From Amycolatopsis albispora (GTDB taxonomy: Bacteria; Actinomycetota; Actinomycetes; Mycobacteriales; Pseudonocardiaceae): DNA of 64,000 nt. The notes under the pieces are model-generated. The model was given only the letters and a program-made list of their open reading frames with translations, was not told the DNA's origin and searched no databases. Both the position numbers and the translations under genes were made by a program. Positions 8,624-17,250 of the stretch are shown one piece after another (position 1 is the stretch's first letter; the number at the start of each line of letters is the position of its first letter). The stretch is taken from contig NZ_CP015163.1 of NCBI RefSeq assembly GCF_003312875.1, positions 1,488,001 through 1,552,000 of the forward strand, written 5' to 3'.

Positions 8624-9249
8624 TCCGGCTGCTGATCGTGGACGACCACCCGGTGGTCCGGGACGGGCTGAGCAGCCTGTTCGGGCGTGATCCCGAATTC
8701 GAGGTGGTCGGCGAGGCCGGCGACGGTGCCGAGGCGATCCGGCTCGCCGGGACGCTGCGGCCGGACGTGGTGCTGATGGACCTGCGCATGCCGGGCGTGG
8801 ACGGTGTGAGCGCCACCCGCGAACTGGCCGCGGGCGGCGCGCGTGTGCTGGTGCTCACCACCTACGACACCGACAGCCACGTGCTGCCCGCGATCGAGGC
8901 GGGCGCCACCGGCTACCTGCTCAAGGACGCCCCGCGCGACGAACTGCTGCGCGCGGTCCGGGCGACCGCGCGGGGTGAGGCGGTGCTCGCGCCGTCGGCG
9001 GTCGCGCTGCTGATGAACCGCGTGCGCACGCCCGCCACCGGACCGCTCAGCGCGCGTGAACTCGAGGTGCTGCGGCTGGTCGCCGCCGGAAACACCAACC
9101 GCGAGGCGGCGGCGAAGCTGTTTGTCACCGAAGCCACCGTCAAGTCCCACCTGCTCAGCATCTACGGCAAGCTCGGCGTCAACGACCGCGCGGCCGCCGT
9201 CACCGAAGGCTTCCACCGCGGCCTGCTCACCCCGCGCGGCCCGGACTAG
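8620..9249 (+). CDS. LuxR/NarL family response regulator
   Basis: 209 residues from a GTG that overlaps the kinase stop. Receiver domain with acidic pair DD8-9, phospho-acceptor Asp54 (VVLMDLRMPG) and conserved Lys in YLLKDAP. The C-terminal LuxR-type helix-turn-helix is LSARELEVLRLVAAGNTNREAAAKL followed by VTEATVKSHLLSIYGKLGV. Cognate partner of the upstream kinase. A weak dyad (CCACGG/CCGTGG, about 9264-9290) lies between it and the downstream peptidase, so whether all three share a transcript is open. Confidence 0.93.
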   Translation: MIRLLIVDDHPVVRDGLSSLFGRDPEFEVVGEAGDGAEAIRLAGTLRPDVVLMDLRMPGVDGVSATRELAAGGARVLVLTTYDTDSHVLPAIEAGATGYLLKDAPRDELLRAVRATARGEAVLAPSAVALLMNRVRTPATGPLSARELEVLRLVAAGNTNREAAAKLFVTEATVKSHLLSIYGKLGVNDRAAAVTEGFHRGLLTPRGPD

Positions 9250-9343
9250 GGCCTGCCTCACCACGGAAGCGGGGGAGTGCACCGTGGTTGCCACCCCGGC
9301 GGTTCCGCGACGCTTTCCGGTGAACCCAGGGGAGAGGTGAACC

Positions 9344-10783
9344 GTGAAGAAGTCCAGGAAAACCGCCGTGGCCGTGGTCGGTGTGCTCGTTGCCGGTCTG
9401 TTCACCAGCGGTGCGGCAGCGGCCGGGGAAACGCCGGAAATCGAGTGGGGGAGTTGTCCGTCGCCGTCCGCGCCCGGGCTTGAATGCGGCGTGCTCCGCG
9501 TGCCCGTGGATTACCGCGAACCAGGCGGAGCCCAGCTCGAAATCGCGGTTTCGCGGTTGCGCAGCGCCGATCCGGCCCGGCGACGCGGAGTGCTGCTGGT
9601 CAATCCGGGTGGTCCAGGGCTGGCCGGGCTCGACCTTCCGGCGGTCATCGCGAACCGGGGAGTGCCGCGGAGCCTGCTGGATTCCTACGACCTCGTCGGG
9701 TTCGATCCCCGCGGGATCGGCCGCAGCGCTCCGGTGACCTGCGACCTTTCCCCGGAGCAGCTGACCACCGCTTTCGGCACCTACGCCCACACCCCGGACG
9801 ACGTGGTGGCGCAGGCTGGGCGGGCCACGGAAATCGCGGAGAAATGCGTGGCGAAGGGCGGGGACAACCTGCCCCACCTGACCACCAGGAACACCGCCCG
9901 CGACCTCGACCGGATCCGCGAAGCACTCGGTGAGCGCCGGATCTCCTATTTCGGCACGTCCTACGGCACCTATCTCGGCGTGGTCTACGCGGAACTGTTC
10001 CCGGCGCGCACCGACCGGTTCCTGCTCGACAGCGCCGCGAGCCCGGATCTGGTGTGGCGCGAGCAGTTCCGCGGCTGGGGGCCGGGTACCGAACTGCGCT
10101 TCCCCGACTTCGGCGCGTGGGCCGCGGCCAGGCACGAGACCTACCGGCTCGGGCGCACGGTCGACGAAGTCCGCGCGACCTACTTCGCGCTCGCGGGCCG
10201 GCTCGACCGGACACCGATCGCCGGGATCAACGGGGACGTGTTCCGCCAGCTGACGCGGTTCCAGCTGTACAGCGACGCCGCTTTCCCCGCGCTTGCCGGA
10301 ATCTGGCAGCACCTGGCGAACGGCGAAGCGCCGCCGCCGAGCGGCCCGCCCGCGCCGGGTGACAACTTCGTCGCCGGATATCTCGCGGTCACCTGCGGGG
10401 ACGTGCGGTGGCCGACTTCGCTGGCGCACTACCAGCACGCGGTCCGCACCGACCGCGCACGGTATCCGATGGTGGGCGCGATGACCGCGAACGTCACGCC
10501 GTGTGCCCGCTGGCCGCTCGCCCCGCGTGAGGCGCCGACCGAGATCAGCGGCCACGGCCCGGCGCGGTTCCTGATCCTGCAGAACCTCCGCGACCCGGCG
10601 ACGGTCTACAGCTCCGGGGTGCGGTTGCGGGCCCAGCTCGGCGGCCGGGCGCGGCTGGTGACCGTGGACGAGGGCGGGCACGGGATCTACCCGGGCCTCA
10701 ACCCGTGTGCCGACGAACTCGCCACGCGCTGGCTGGTCGACGGCGCCCTGCCCGCCGGGGACCAGTGGTGCACCTCGGGATAG
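9344..10783 (+). CDS. Secreted alpha/beta hydrolase, tripeptidyl aminopeptidase (TAP) family
   Basis: 479 residues with a Sec signal peptide (MKKSRKTAVAVVGVLVAG, cleavage probably after GAAAA). Core features: oxyanion region NPGGPG, GFDPRGIGRS, nucleophile Ser206 in GTSYG, Asp417 in LQNLRDPAT and His446 in EGGHG. The C-terminal part is the TAP-like domain with paired cysteines. Family members release short peptides from the N-termini of proteins outside the cell. The GTG start has GGGGAGAGG upstream. A close paralogue with nearly the same triad spacing lies at 37446-38882, also next to a two-component system. Confidence 0.9.
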   Translation: MKKSRKTAVAVVGVLVAGLFTSGAAAAGETPEIEWGSCPSPSAPGLECGVLRVPVDYREPGGAQLEIAVSRLRSADPARRRGVLLVNPGGPGLAGLDLPAVIANRGVPRSLLDSYDLVGFDPRGIGRSAPVTCDLSPEQLTTAFGTYAHTPDDVVAQAGRATEIAEKCVAKGGDNLPHLTTRNTARDLDRIREALGERRISYFGTSYGTYLGVVYAELFPARTDRFLLDSAASPDLVWREQFRGWGPGTELRFPDFGAWAAARHETYRLGRTVDEVRATYFALAGRLDRTPIAGINGDVFRQLTRFQLYSDAAFPALAGIWQHLANGEAPPPSGPPAPGDNFVAGYLAVTCGDVRWPTSLAHYQHAVRTDRARYPMVGAMTANVTPCARWPLAPREAPTEISGHGPARFLILQNLRDPATVYSSGVRLRAQLGGRARLVTVDEGGHGIYPGLNPCADELATRWLVDGALPAGDQWCTSG

Positions 10784-11025
10784 GCCTTCGACGGCCGGTC
10801 CAGCAGCGAGCCGGGCCGGCCGCGCAGGTGGCGGTCGGCGAACGCGGTGACGTAGGCCCTGGTCACCCGCGTGCCGCGGGTGGTGGGGAGGGGCTGCCCT
10901 CCGGCGGCGGGAGGCCGAACTGACGTGCCAGCAGCGGGTGACCGGTGGTGCGCGTGCATCGCGGTGATCGTGCTCGCGCCACCCACTGAATGACCCGCCA
11001 TCACCGTCAGTGCTGCCGCAGGCGA
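10771..11025 (-). pseudogene. Remnant of an alpha/beta hydrolase (acetylhydrolase-like)
   Basis: On the minus strand one frame reads MAGHSVGGAST (a nucleophile elbow G-H-S-V-G-G, about 10978-10999) and, after only ~35 residues of junk, TRGTRVTRAYVTAFADRHL and RGRPGSLLDRPSKAYPEV (about 10771-10880). The second part is the typical C-terminus of secreted chlorophyllase/PAF-acetylhydrolase-like actinomycete hydrolases. In an intact protein these parts are separated by well over 100 residues carrying the Asp and His of the triad. The N-terminal domain is also missing, so this is a deletion derivative. It fills the otherwise empty gap between the TAP peptidase and the LysR gene. Confidence 0.6.
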
Positions 11026-11056
11026 GGCAGCCGGTGGTCCGCCCGCCGGTGACTCG

Positions 11057-12004
11057 TCACGCAGGTGCAGGCTCGACCAGCCGACGGGGAACGGCCCGGT
11101 GGGCGCGGTCAGCGCGAGCGGCGATCTCACCCAGCGCCTCGGCGAAGGCGCGGATGGCGGGGGTCTCGTGCTCCCGGCGCCAGACCAGGCCCAGGCTGGA
11201 TTCGGGCAGCCCGGTGACCGGCAGGTAGGCGAGCGCGGCTCGGCGGTGGTGCTCGGCGGTGGGCTGGCACAGCAGCATCGCGCCCCGGCCCGCGGCGGCG
11301 AGCGTCAGCCCTTCCTGCAACGTGCTCACCAGCGGGCCGGGTGGCACGGGCGCGCCAGCCGGAGTGTGGGCGGGAGCTTGGAACTCGCGCCAGTACGCCG
11401 GGGCCGGTTCCTTGATCCCGATGAGCGCGCAGTCGGCCAGGTCTTCGGCCACCACCGAGGCACGCGAAGCGAAGGGATGCCGCACCGACACCGCGAGGGT
11501 CTGCTGCTGCCGCGAAAAAATCGGCCCCAGCACCAAATCCGGCTCGTCCACCGGCAGCAGCACCACCGCCGCGTCCACTTCCTGCCGGTACAGCGGGCCG
11601 AACGGGTCGGCCAGCGGGATCTCCACCACCTCGGTCGTGCAGCCGGGCCACCGCTCGCCGAACCGGGCGATCGCGGCCATCAGCTGGTCGTTCGCGCTGC
11701 CCTGGAACCCCAGCCGCAGCAGGCCCCGCACCCCGCGCGCGGCGGCGGTGGTGTCGGCGACCGCGGCGCGCAGTTCCTCGTAGGCGGGCCGGGCCCTGGC
11801 CAGGAACTGCTCGCCCAGCGGGGTCAGCCGCACCCGGCGGCTGGTCCGCTCGACCAGCCGCGCGCCGATCCGGCTCTCCAGCGCACGCAGCAGCTGGCTG
11901 ACCCGGCTCTGCGACAGGTACAGGCGCTCGCCCGTCCGTCCGAAGTGGAGTTCCTCGGCCAGCACGAGGAAGCACTCCAGCTCGCGCACCTCCAGCCCGC
12001 CCAC
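11057..12004 (-). CDS. LysR family transcriptional regulator
   Basis: 315 residues from a GTG with GGGAGG upstream. The N-terminal winged helix-turn-helix is LECFLVLAEELHFGRTGERLYLSQSRVSQLLRALE. The effector domain begins near residue 90 (LLRLGFQGSANDQLM). Divergent from the MFS exporter with 91 bp between the starts; that gap holds a perfect 8-base-arm palindrome. By the usual LysR logic it probably controls its own gene and the exporter in response to a transported compound. The ligand is unknown. Confidence 0.92.
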   Translation of the reverse strand: MGGLEVRELECFLVLAEELHFGRTGERLYLSQSRVSQLLRALESRIGARLVERTSRRVRLTPLGEQFLARARPAYEELRAAVADTTAAARGVRGLLRLGFQGSANDQLMAAIARFGERWPGCTTEVVEIPLADPFGPLYRQEVDAAVVLLPVDEPDLVLGPIFSRQQQTLAVSVRHPFASRASVVAEDLADCALIGIKEPAPAYWREFQAPAHTPAGAPVPPGPLVSTLQEGLTLAAAGRGAMLLCQPTAEHHRRAALAYLPVTGLPESSLGLVWRREHETPAIRAFAEALGEIAARADRAHRAVPRRLVEPAPA

Positions 12005-12039
12005 CGGTACCTCCCTCTCGGTCCATGAGCCAGCCTAAT

Positions 12040-12060
12040 CGACCGATGACGGATCGGTCG
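12040..12060. promoter_or_regulatory. Palindromic operator between lysR and MFS gene
   Basis: CGACCGAT-GACGG-ATCGGTCG: perfect 8-base arms around a 5-base centre, located 36 bp from each start codon in the divergent promoter. Its size and position fit the binding site of the adjacent LysR protein. Binding is inferred. Confidence 0.6.
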
Positions 12061-12095
12061 TTGTTCCGGCTGTTCAGGGCGGATTGGCTGGACCC

Positions 12096-13256
12096 ATGGC
12101 ACAACTCACGGACACCGCCCGCCCGCTGCGCGGCTGGTTCGGTGTCGCGGCCACGGCCGCCGCGACCTTCACCGTCGTCACCTCCGAAATGCTGCCGGTC
12201 GGGCTGCTCACGCCGATCGGCTCGGCGCTGCGCGTCACCGAGGGCGTCGCCGGGCTCACGCTGACCATCACCGGACTGGTCGCCGCGGTGTCGGCGCCGC
12301 TGCTGACCCCGCTGCTGGGCCGGTTGGACCGCCGCCTCGCGCTGGCCGCGCTGATGGTGGTGCTGGCGCTGGGCAATCTGCTGGCCGCGTGGTCGCCGGG
12401 GTTCGGGGTGATGGTGGCGGGCCGGGTGCTGGTCGGCGTCGGCATGGGCGGGGTGTGGGCCATCGCCGCGGGCCTCGGCGCGCGGCTGGTGCCGGGACGG
12501 CCGTCAGCTACCGCGTTGATCTTCAGCGGGATCGCGGTGGCCTCGGTGCTGGGTGTGCCGCTGGGCACCTATCTCGGTGAGCTGGCGGACTGGCGGACGG
12601 TGTTCCTGGTCGCGGCCGTGCTGGCGCTGGCCGTGGCGGTCGCGCTCGTGGTGCTGTTGCCGCCGCTGCCCGCCGAGCCGGGCCTGCGGCTGAGCGGGGT
12701 GCTGCGGCTGGTGGGCGACCCGCGTGCCGGCACCGGACTGGCCGTGGTGGCGCTGCTGGTCACCGGGCACTTCGCCGCCTACACCTACGTGCGGCCGGTA
12801 TTGGCGGAAGTGTCCGGTGTGGACAGCGGGCTCGGTGCGCTGCTGCTGGGGTACGGGATCGCCGGGGTGGCGGGCAACTTCGCCGCCGGGTGGGCGGCGG
12901 CCCGTTCCCCGCGCGCGACGCTGGCCGGGCTCGGTGTGGTGCTGGCGGCCGCGGTGCTGCTGATCCCGCTGCTCGGTGGCGGGATCGTGCTGATGGTGGT
13001 GTGGGGCCTGGCCTACGGCGGCGTTTCGGTGGGCACGCAGACCTGGCTGCTGGCGTCGGTGCCGCACGCGCGGGAGGCGGGTTCGGCGTTGTTCGTCGGC
13101 GTGTTCAACGCGGCCATCGCGGCGGGTGCGCTGGTGGGTGGCCGGGTCGCCGACGGGCTGGGCGTGACCGCGGTGATGTGGGCGGGTGGCGCGCTGGCCG
13201 TCGCCGCGGCCGTGGTCGCCGGGCTCGGCCGGGCGCCCGCGTCCGGCAGGCTCTGA
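12096..13256 (+). CDS. MFS transporter, DHA1-type exporter
   Basis: 386 residues from ATG 12096 (a TTG four codons upstream is in frame but unlikely). Twelve hydrophobic segments are visible. Segment-1/2 sequence FTVVTSEMLPVGLLTPIG is typical of the AraJ/sugar-efflux and drug-H+ antiporter group, and LLGRLDRRLALAALMVVLALGNLLAAWSPG matches the loop 2-3 region. Probably exports a small toxic compound or sugar. Divergent from a LysR gene with a shared operator. Confidence 0.9.
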   Translation: MAQLTDTARPLRGWFGVAATAAATFTVVTSEMLPVGLLTPIGSALRVTEGVAGLTLTITGLVAAVSAPLLTPLLGRLDRRLALAALMVVLALGNLLAAWSPGFGVMVAGRVLVGVGMGGVWAIAAGLGARLVPGRPSATALIFSGIAVASVLGVPLGTYLGELADWRTVFLVAAVLALAVAVALVVLLPPLPAEPGLRLSGVLRLVGDPRAGTGLAVVALLVTGHFAAYTYVRPVLAEVSGVDSGLGALLLGYGIAGVAGNFAAGWAAARSPRATLAGLGVVLAAAVLLIPLLGGGIVLMVVWGLAYGGVSVGTQTWLLASVPHAREAGSALFVGVFNAAIAAGALVGGRVADGLGVTAVMWAGGALAVAAAVVAGLGRAPASGRL

Positions 13257-13303
13257 ACGATCTTGCATAGTGGACGGTGATCCGGCGAAGGCGAGGAGAG
13301 CGC

Positions 13304-13744
13304 GTGGCAGAGGTGAGCCCCGAGGTGCGGGCGCGGGTGCAGGCCAGTTTCGACCGCCAGGGGCTGATGACCCATCTCGGCGCGCGCCTGACCGGCATCG
13401 AGGAAGGCACCGTGCGCATCACCCTGCCCGCGCGGCCGGAAGTGACCCAGCAGAACGGCTACTTCCACGCCGGGGCGACCAGCGCCATCGCCGACACCGC
13501 GGGCGGCTTCGCCGGGTTCACGCTGTTCCCCGAGAACACCTCGGTGCTCACCGTCGAATACAAGATGAACCTGCTGGCCCCGGCGATCGGCGAGTACCTG
13601 GAGGCGGTCGGCACGGTGCTCAAGCCCGGCCGCACGCTGACCATCTGCCGCCTCGAGGTCTTCGCCGTGCGGGACGGGCAGCCGAAGCTGGTGGCCGCCG
13701 GTCAGCAGACCCTGATCTGCGTGGACGCGCGCCCGGAGCAGTGA
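13304..13744 (+). CDS. PaaI family (hotdog) thioesterase
   Basis: 146 residues from GTG 13304, which has GAGGAG five bases upstream; an earlier in-frame GTG at 13277 has no such site. Single hotdog fold: HLGARLTGIEEGTVRITLP, then the active-site helix QNGYFHAGATSAIADTAGGFAGF, then SVLTVEYKMNLLAPA. Hydrolyses an acyl-CoA; proteins of this kind are PaaI-like with broad aryl- or acyl-CoA range. Follows the MFS gene by 47 bp and is convergent with the next LysR gene. Confidence 0.88.
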   Translation: MAEVSPEVRARVQASFDRQGLMTHLGARLTGIEEGTVRITLPARPEVTQQNGYFHAGATSAIADTAGGFAGFTLFPENTSVLTVEYKMNLLAPAIGEYLEAVGTVLKPGRTLTICRLEVFAVRDGQPKLVAAGQQTLICVDARPEQ

Positions 13745-13748
13745 GGTT

Positions 13749-14630
13749 TCAGGCGAACGCGGTGAGGAAGGCGTCGCGGGCGTCGGAATTGCTGTGCTGC
13801 GGCCAGAGCGCCTGGAGCGGGACGTGCACCGGCGGCCGCAGTTCGAGCACCCGGACCGCGTCGCCCGCGGCCGGGCCGGGGGAGGCGGTGACAAAGGCGA
13901 TGCCGTCGGTTTCGAGCACGGCGGTCACCGGCGGTGTGCCCTGGATCGGGTTGCGGCGGACGCGGGGCTCGAACCCGGCGTCGCGGCACAGGTTGAGCAG
14001 CAGATCGGTGTAGCCGGACCGGCCCGGCTGCCCCCACACGGTGATCTCCTCGTCCGCGAGATCGGCCAGCTCGACTTCGCGCTGCCCGGCGAGCGGGTGC
14101 CCGGCGCCGACGGCCACGCGCAGCCGCTGCCGGATCAGCGTGGTGCGGACCAGGCCGTGCGCCGGGGTCAGCGCACGGCCCAGCCCGAGGTCGAGTTCCC
14201 CGTCGAGCAGTTGCGCGGTGAGTTCGGCGGGGTAGCGCTGGTTGACGTCGGTGACCAGCCCGGGATGCGCGGCTTGCGCCCGGCGCAGCAGGGAGATGAC
14301 CTCGTCGCCGGTGACGGCCGGGGTGTGCCCGATGCGGAGGCGCTCCGGCTCACCGCGCCCGATGCGGCGGGCCCGCTGCACCGCCGACGCGGCCACACCG
14401 TGCAGGACGCGGGCATCGTCGATCAGCGCCTGGCCCGCCGGGAGCACGGTGACGCCGGTCGCACCGCGCTCGAGCAGGGCGACGCCGATCTCGCGTTCGA
14501 GCGTGCGCACCGAGGTCGACAGCGCCTGCTGGCTCAGGTGCAGGCGTGCCGCGGCACGGGTGAAGCTGCCCTCCTCGGCGACGGCGACGAAGTGGTTCAG
14601 CTTGTACAGGTCGAGGCCCACGTCCGGCAT
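13749..14630 (-). CDS. LysR family transcriptional regulator
   Basis: 293 residues from ATG 14630 (MPDVGLDLYKLNHF). An open frame continues far upstream but belongs to the neighbouring dehydrogenase. Winged helix-turn-helix: LNHFVAVAEEGSFTRAAARLHLSQQALSTSVRTLERE. Effector domain from about residue 95 (LRIGHTPAVTGDEV). It lies 8 bp downstream of the frameshifted SDR gene on the same strand, so the two are probably one transcript and the SDR a likely regulated gene. Confidence 0.92.
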   Translation of the reverse strand: MPDVGLDLYKLNHFVAVAEEGSFTRAAARLHLSQQALSTSVRTLEREIGVALLERGATGVTVLPAGQALIDDARVLHGVAASAVQRARRIGRGEPERLRIGHTPAVTGDEVISLLRRAQAAHPGLVTDVNQRYPAELTAQLLDGELDLGLGRALTPAHGLVRTTLIRQRLRVAVGAGHPLAGQREVELADLADEEITVWGQPGRSGYTDLLLNLCRDAGFEPRVRRNPIQGTPPVTAVLETDGIAFVTASPGPAAGDAVRVLELRPPVHVPLQALWPQHSNSDARDAFLTAFA

Positions 14631-14638
14631 GGTAGGCG

Positions 14639-15386
14639 TCAGCGGGTGGTGTAGCCCCCGTTCGGGAACAGCGTCTGCCCGGTGAACCAGCCGCCGCCGG
14701 TGGCCAGGAACCGGATGATCGGCACGATGTCCTCGATCCGGGTCAGCCGCCCGCCCATCGCCTGCGACTTGTGGAACTCCACCCGCTCGGGGGTTTCCTG
14801 CGGGTAGAAGAACGGCGTGTCCATCGGGCCGGGGGCCACCACGTTGACCGAGATGCCGCGGTCGGCGAACTCCTTGGCGGCGGCCCTGGTGAAGTGCTCC
14901 AGCGGGGCCTTGCCGCCGGCGTAGGTGGCGTAGCCGTCGGTGAAGGCGGCCAGCAGCGAGGTGCCGAGGCTGATGATCCGGCCGTGGTCGGCCAGGCGCC
15001 GCCCGGCTTCCTGGATGAAGAAGTAGGCCGCCTTGGCGTTGACCGCGAACATGCGGTCGTACTCCTCCTCGGTGGTGTCCAGGATCGGCTTGCGCAGCAC
15101 CATGCCGGTGGTGTTCACCGCGATGTCGGCGCCGCCGAAGGTGTCCACGGCGGTGTCGAACAACCGCCGCACGTCGGCCACCTTGGTCAGGTCGCCCTGC
15201 ACGGCGACGGCTTCGGAACCGGCGCCGCGCACCGCCTCGACGGTCTTCTCGGCGTCGGCGGCCGAGCCGTCCCCGTGGTAGTGGACGACCACCTTCGCGC
15301 CCTCCTCGCCCGAGCGTGGTGGACAGCAGGCCGCCGAGGTTCTTCGCACCGCCGGCGATGACCGCCACCTTGTCGCGCAGGCTCAT
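14639..15386 (-). pseudogene. SDR family dehydrogenase, broken by a one-base insertion
   Basis: Starts at ATG 15386 with an excellent AAAGGAGAG ribosome site and reads MSLRDKVAVIAGGAKNLGG then LLSTTL. Near 15309-15311 (CCC on the plus strand) the frame must shift by one base to continue into EEGAKVVVHYHGDG. It then runs intact through NTTG, the YAGGK catalytic Tyr/Lys and the C-terminus WFTGQTLFPNGGYTTR. Removing one base from the run restores a normal ~248-residue short-chain dehydrogenase. No other damage is visible, so this is either a very recent mutation or a sequencing error. Followed by the LysR gene. Confidence 0.85.
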
Positions 15387-15554
15387 GTTTTCTCTCCTTT
15401 GTGGCCGGAACGTTTTCGCTGTTCCCGACGGTAGGAGCCGGTGGCGGACGCGGGGAAACACAAGATCTGGTTGGGGCCACAAAGCCCGCCGATACCCGCT
15501 GCGTGCCGCACTCGGCGACGCGAAAACCGGGCCACCCTCAAGAACGATGGCCGG

Positions 15555-15881
15555 GTGAAGTTCCTGTTCTTCTGGGGGGCACCAGCCCGAACGGGACGGA
15601 CGCGCCGGGCGCGGCTGCCTGAGCCAGTGGTGGCCGGAACCGTTCGAAGTGGACGGACGTGTCTTTCCCACGGCGGAGCACTACCTGATGTGGCGCAAGG
15701 CCGTGCTGTTCGGCGACCACCCCTCGGCGAAGGCGATCCTCACAGCCATCCGCACCTGCGCGAGTTTCTGCTCGCCACCGGGGACGAACCGGCGCGCTGG
15801 CCAGGGCTGAACCTGCTCGGCTTCGCGCTGGCGGAAGCGCGTGCCCGGCTAGCCGCCGGTGATGCGGTAGGTGACCAGTGA
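15555..15881 (+). pseudogene. Decayed NADAR-family gene (YbiA-like N-glycosidase)
   Basis: Pieces of a NADAR protein in three frames: VKFLFFWG at the GTG 15555, then (after a G6 run) GHQPERDGRAGRGCLSQWW followed by PEPFEVDGRVFPTAEHYLMW with RKAVLFGDHPSAKAIL, then HPHLREFLLATGDE joined directly to PARWPGLNLLGFALAEARARL. Intact family members have about 35 residues between AKAIL and HPxLRxFLL, and about 25 more between TGD and the C-terminal ARWxGLNLLGFAL. Both segments are missing here, so this is a real degenerate gene. NADAR proteins act on ribosylated or ADP-ribosylated substrates, including nucleotides and, in some toxin-antitoxin systems, DNA. The end overlaps the GH30 gene stop. Confidence 0.75.
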
Positions 15882-17237
15882 GCGCGCCGGTACCGTAGCG
15901 GTGAACCGCCCGCCGCTCACCCGGATCGGGGACAAGGCCGCCGTGTCGCGAGTGCTGTCCGTGACGTGGGGGACCGCCGTGCCGCGGGAGACGCCGGTGT
16001 TCGGCAGGGTGTACGACACCGTGGTGGGGCTCGTCGCCGAGTTGAGCGCGACGACCGCCAGTGAGCCGTCGGGATTGCGGAAGGCGGACAGCGCCAGGTT
16101 CCCGTCACCGGTGTCCGCGCCGATCCGCGTGGCGCCCGGCCGGATGAACCGGCTGTAGTTCGCCAGCGCCCACAACCGCTTCGACACGCGGTAACCATCA
16201 CCGTCCAGCTGGATCAGGCCCCGCGTGGTCCCCACCGACGCCCCGTACCAGTACACGTAACCGGAGGTGTTCCCGGTGGTCAGCGCGGTGTGCACGGCCT
16301 TGGCGACGGTGAACCCGTCGTACCCGCTGCCGTCGTCCCAGTTCTCGTTCCAGGTCGTGCCGTCCGGCGACCACTCCGACATCCACGTCCGCCGCGAGGT
16401 CGGCAGCGGGCCGGTGACCTGGCTGGCGTAGGTGTGCCCGGTGTGCGTGGTGACCAGCTCGCGCGCCACCGGATCGGCCTCGATCGCGGCGGTGTAGTCG
16501 CGCTGGTGCGTCCAGCCGAACGAATTGCAGCACGCCACGGCGAGCCCGGCCGTCGCCGCGATCGGCCCGAGCACCTTGGTGAACTCGGTGGCCTGCGCCG
16601 GGGTGAACCGCATCGAGGAGTAGGTCGCGGTGTAGTCGGGCTCGTTGGTGAACCCCAGATCGGTGATCCGGATGCCCTCGCCCGCGTAGAACTCGGCGTA
16701 CTTGACCAGGTAGTTCGCGTACGCCGTGCGCCAGTCGCCGCTCGCGCAGGACGTTCCGGCCAGCCCGCACAACGTGCCGCCGTTCGCCTCGTCGCCGTTG
16801 GTCTTCATGTAGCCCGGCGCGCTCCAGGCGTTGGCGTAGAAGCGGTTCACGCCGTACGCCTTGGCTTCGCGGGCCAGCCACACTTGGCCTTCGTTGTCAC
16901 CGTCCCACACGTAACGCGGCTCCGCGCCCGGCCCGCCGGGGTCCTCCGGCTGGATCGACCCGGCCGGGGTCGACACGATGTGCAGCCGCAGGATGGACAG
17001 GGCCGCGCCGGCGCCGGACAGCAGGAGGTCGAGGACCTCCCGCTGCCGCGGCTCGGACAGTCCCTGGGACCCGCGCATGATCTCGGCCCGGCCGAACGCC
17101 TCGGAGAAGCCGAACCCGTCGATGGGCTGGTGCCGCCGCGCGCCGTCGATCGTCGCGGGCGAAGCCGCCTGGGCGGTGGCGGGCATCCCGCCGACCATGC
17201 AGAGCACGCACAGGGCGGCGACGACGAGCCGGTTCAT
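15849..17237 (-). CDS. Secreted glycoside hydrolase family 30 (endo-beta-1,6-galactanase-like)
   Basis: 462 residues with a Sec signal peptide (cleavage near TAQAA, residue 25). (beta/alpha)8 barrel with GFGFSEAFGRAE at strand 1, acid/base Glu199 in LGFTNEPDY, nucleophile Glu288 in TWMSEWSPDG, and the usual C-terminal beta-sandwich side domain. Features such as GFGFSEAFGRA and the very short spacing fit the GH30 branch that includes beta-1,6-galactanases acting on arabinogalactan side chains; xylanase activity cannot be excluded. It begins 13 bp after the rhamnogalacturonan lyase and forms an operon with it, consistent with attack on pectin. Confidence 0.8.
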   Translation of the reverse strand: MNRLVVAALCVLCMVGGMPATAQAASPATIDGARRHQPIDGFGFSEAFGRAEIMRGSQGLSEPRQREVLDLLLSGAGAALSILRLHIVSTPAGSIQPEDPGGPGAEPRYVWDGDNEGQVWLAREAKAYGVNRFYANAWSAPGYMKTNGDEANGGTLCGLAGTSCASGDWRTAYANYLVKYAEFYAGEGIRITDLGFTNEPDYTATYSSMRFTPAQATEFTKVLGPIAATAGLAVACCNSFGWTHQRDYTAAIEADPVARELVTTHTGHTYASQVTGPLPTSRRTWMSEWSPDGTTWNENWDDGSGYDGFTVAKAVHTALTTGNTSGYVYWYGASVGTTRGLIQLDGDGYRVSKRLWALANYSRFIRPGATRIGADTGDGNLALSAFRNPDGSLAVVALNSATSPTTVSYTLPNTGVSRGTAVPHVTDSTRDTAALSPIRVSGGRFTATVPARSLVTYRITGG

Positions 17238-17250
17238 GCCGGGTCCCTTC

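Noticed and set aside
13277..13303. Upstream GTG start for the PaaI thioesterase
   Set aside because: It adds a run of Arg residues that includes the ribosome-binding GAGGAG of the GTG at 13304.
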